A stretch of 64,000 bases of DNA from Piezodorus guildinii (taxonomy: Eukaryota; Arthropoda; Insecta; Hemiptera; Pentatomidae), in the NCBI GenBank assembly GCA_023052935.1, contig CM041294.1, positions 89,276,116-89,340,115 of the forward strand, in the 5' to 3' direction. Every line of letters starts with the position of its first letter. Position 1 is the stretch's first letter. A model generated the notes under the pieces. The model made no database searches and had not been told where the DNA came from. It saw only the letters and a list, made by a program, of their open reading frames with translations. The position numbers and the translations under genes are program-made. This document shows, in pieces, positions 62,881 to 64,000 of the stretch.

Positions 62881-63622
62881 AAAAAAAAATTAAATGACGA
62901 AAATAAATATTTATTCTTCCATTTTGAGAGAGCAAAATACCAATAAAAGATAAGTAATCTCAGTTGAAAATGATAAATAAAAGCACCTTAACTAATCCTG
63001 CTTTAATATATGCAAACAATATTAAGCAAGTAAATATAATTTTATATAGAGAGGATTAAATTCAACTATAGATAGAAACCAGAATTAAAATTATAAAGGT
63101 ACATAAAATTAAATAATTCAAAGGGGAATAGCAATCCCAGAATAAGAATGTATTTTCATTTCATTTAATGTTTGCCCTATGGCTGAAATAACATTTTTAA
63201 AATTATTATGTTGTATGATATTGTTTTATAATTTAAAGAAATTCCAATAGCAAGCTGGTTTATGTATTCGATATTTACATGAAAGTATTTGCAGTGATGG
63301 GAATCAATTCCTTCATCCTACCTTAGTGTTTATCCAACCCTCCGAGAAAAGGTTATTTCCTCGGGGATAGGGAGAAAATAAGATGTTCGTGCGTTATGTT
63401 TGCTGACACTTGCTCATACGAGTATACAACCGGGTCCTTATTTATTCAAGGAGGAATTGAGTTGATGTTTGTTCGAAAGAGAACCAACTTGAGGATAGTC
63501 TCTACTCAGTGTCAGAGCAAATATAAAAAACTTGTATATAAAAATTAATAACTCTACTTCAATAACTCTACAGATTAGATGTTTCTAATAATTTATTTAT
63601 TTATTGTTAAATAATTCAAAAG
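62881..63622. other. Unassigned stretch
   Basis: AT-rich DNA. AAAGGGGAATAGCAATCCCAGAATAAG at 63,120-63,146 looks like a decayed H-family hairpin, but no LINE body precedes it. The block 63,290-63,500 is less AT-rich and may be unique. Confidence 0.3.
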
Positions 63623-63730
63623 AAACTAAAGGACATATTTCACGAAATTGATATTCAGACATATTTGTATTCTCATCAGTTAGTTTTATCTAAATCTTCA
63701 ATTTGATTTAATCCAATGAATATTCAAGTC
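63623..63730 (+). repeat. Repeat F, copy 2
   Basis: Matches 25,022-25,130 as described there. The remainder to 64,000 is AT-rich; GGAAATCAACGTC near 63,968 is the inverted form of a block at about 25,003. Nothing else was recognised. Confidence 0.5.
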
Positions 63731-64000
63731 CTTTGAAAACGAGATTTAGAAATGCAATTATTTTCTAAAGGTGCGTACTATACAATTATACTCTTCGTTC
63801 CTAATCATACTAAAACATTTCATTCGATAACTCTAAAATTGTGCCATTAACAAAGTAATTTCTAGATTGTAATGAGAAAAGAATCAAATGAGTTGGTTTA
63901 ATAATATAGTAGTGAGGGATTTTCTAGCCTCCTGTAAAATTTTCTAGAACGGATATAGTTCCTTTTGGAAATCAACGTCTTACTTGATCGGCAATTTTTA

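Noticed and set aside
1..64000. CRISPR arrays, rRNA genes, bacterial operons, intact viral genomes
   Set aside because: I looked for spaced direct repeats, rRNA core sequences and packed same-strand genes and saw none; the repeat content is eukaryotic.

Overview
The window looks like AT-rich, repeat-saturated nuclear DNA of an arthropod, most likely an insect (possibly hemipteran). The signs are a dense mix of Jockey-type, hairpin-tailed CR1-like, R4-like and GAT-tailed non-LTR retrotransposons, mariner, Tc1 and Helitron ends, tRNA-derived SINEs, a Gypsy remnant, a Penelope remnant, long (TA)n tracts, and no operon-like gene packing. Nothing bacterial or viral in gene organisation is visible. 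Most open frames are pieces of transposable elements or chance frames. In the entries, J1 is the Jockey family of the full-length copy, J2 and J3 are related Jockey subfamilies, H is a LINE family ending in a GGGAC..GTCCC hairpin, G is a LINE family ending in (GAT)n, R is an unclassified dispersed repeat, S1-S3 are SINEs, and M1 and M2 are mariners.

Layout. 1-3.9 kb: an R fragment, unassigned DNA, then J2 and J1 tails. 3.98-5.9 kb: a minus-strand Gypsy remnant (3' LTR, polypurine tract, integrase with stops, gag) that has lost protease, RT and RNase H. 5.88-6.2 kb: a palindrome, a hammerhead-like motif and a J1 tail. 6.2-10.7 kb: an apparently intact J1 retrotransposon with both ORFs open and joined as TAA-ATG. 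10.9-14.4 kb: LINE fragments of several clades, one with a clear 13-bp target-site duplication. 14,497-14,674: a GC-rich internal exon of a cellular gene, the only convincing host coding sequence, followed 30 bp later by an M2 mariner-type element. 15.7-22.9 kb: J1, H (with a 441-bp tandem duplication), an R4-like endonuclease domain, G and S3 pieces. 23-37 kb: R repeats, SINEs, J2 and H fragments. 37.7-38.6 kb: an internally deleted M1 mariner with perfect 29-bp inverted repeats. 39-52 kb: J2/J3, a nested Jockey-in-Jockey insertion with a 16-bp target-site duplication, mariner and G LINE pieces. 53-59 kb: an LTR-like segment, two H LINEs, a Penelope-like GIY-YIG remnant and J2. 60-64 kb: a Helitron end, J3, a mariner scrap and unassigned DNA.

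The simplest reading is that the window is intronic or gene-flanking DNA of one host gene, on the plus strand at 14.5 kb, expanded by nested transposon insertion. The J1 element is the one copy that could supply working retrotransposition proteins. Everything else appears defective. No CRISPR array, rRNA gene or functional tRNA gene was seen. All family assignments come from reading motifs and comparing copies within the window by eye; no database search was possible.
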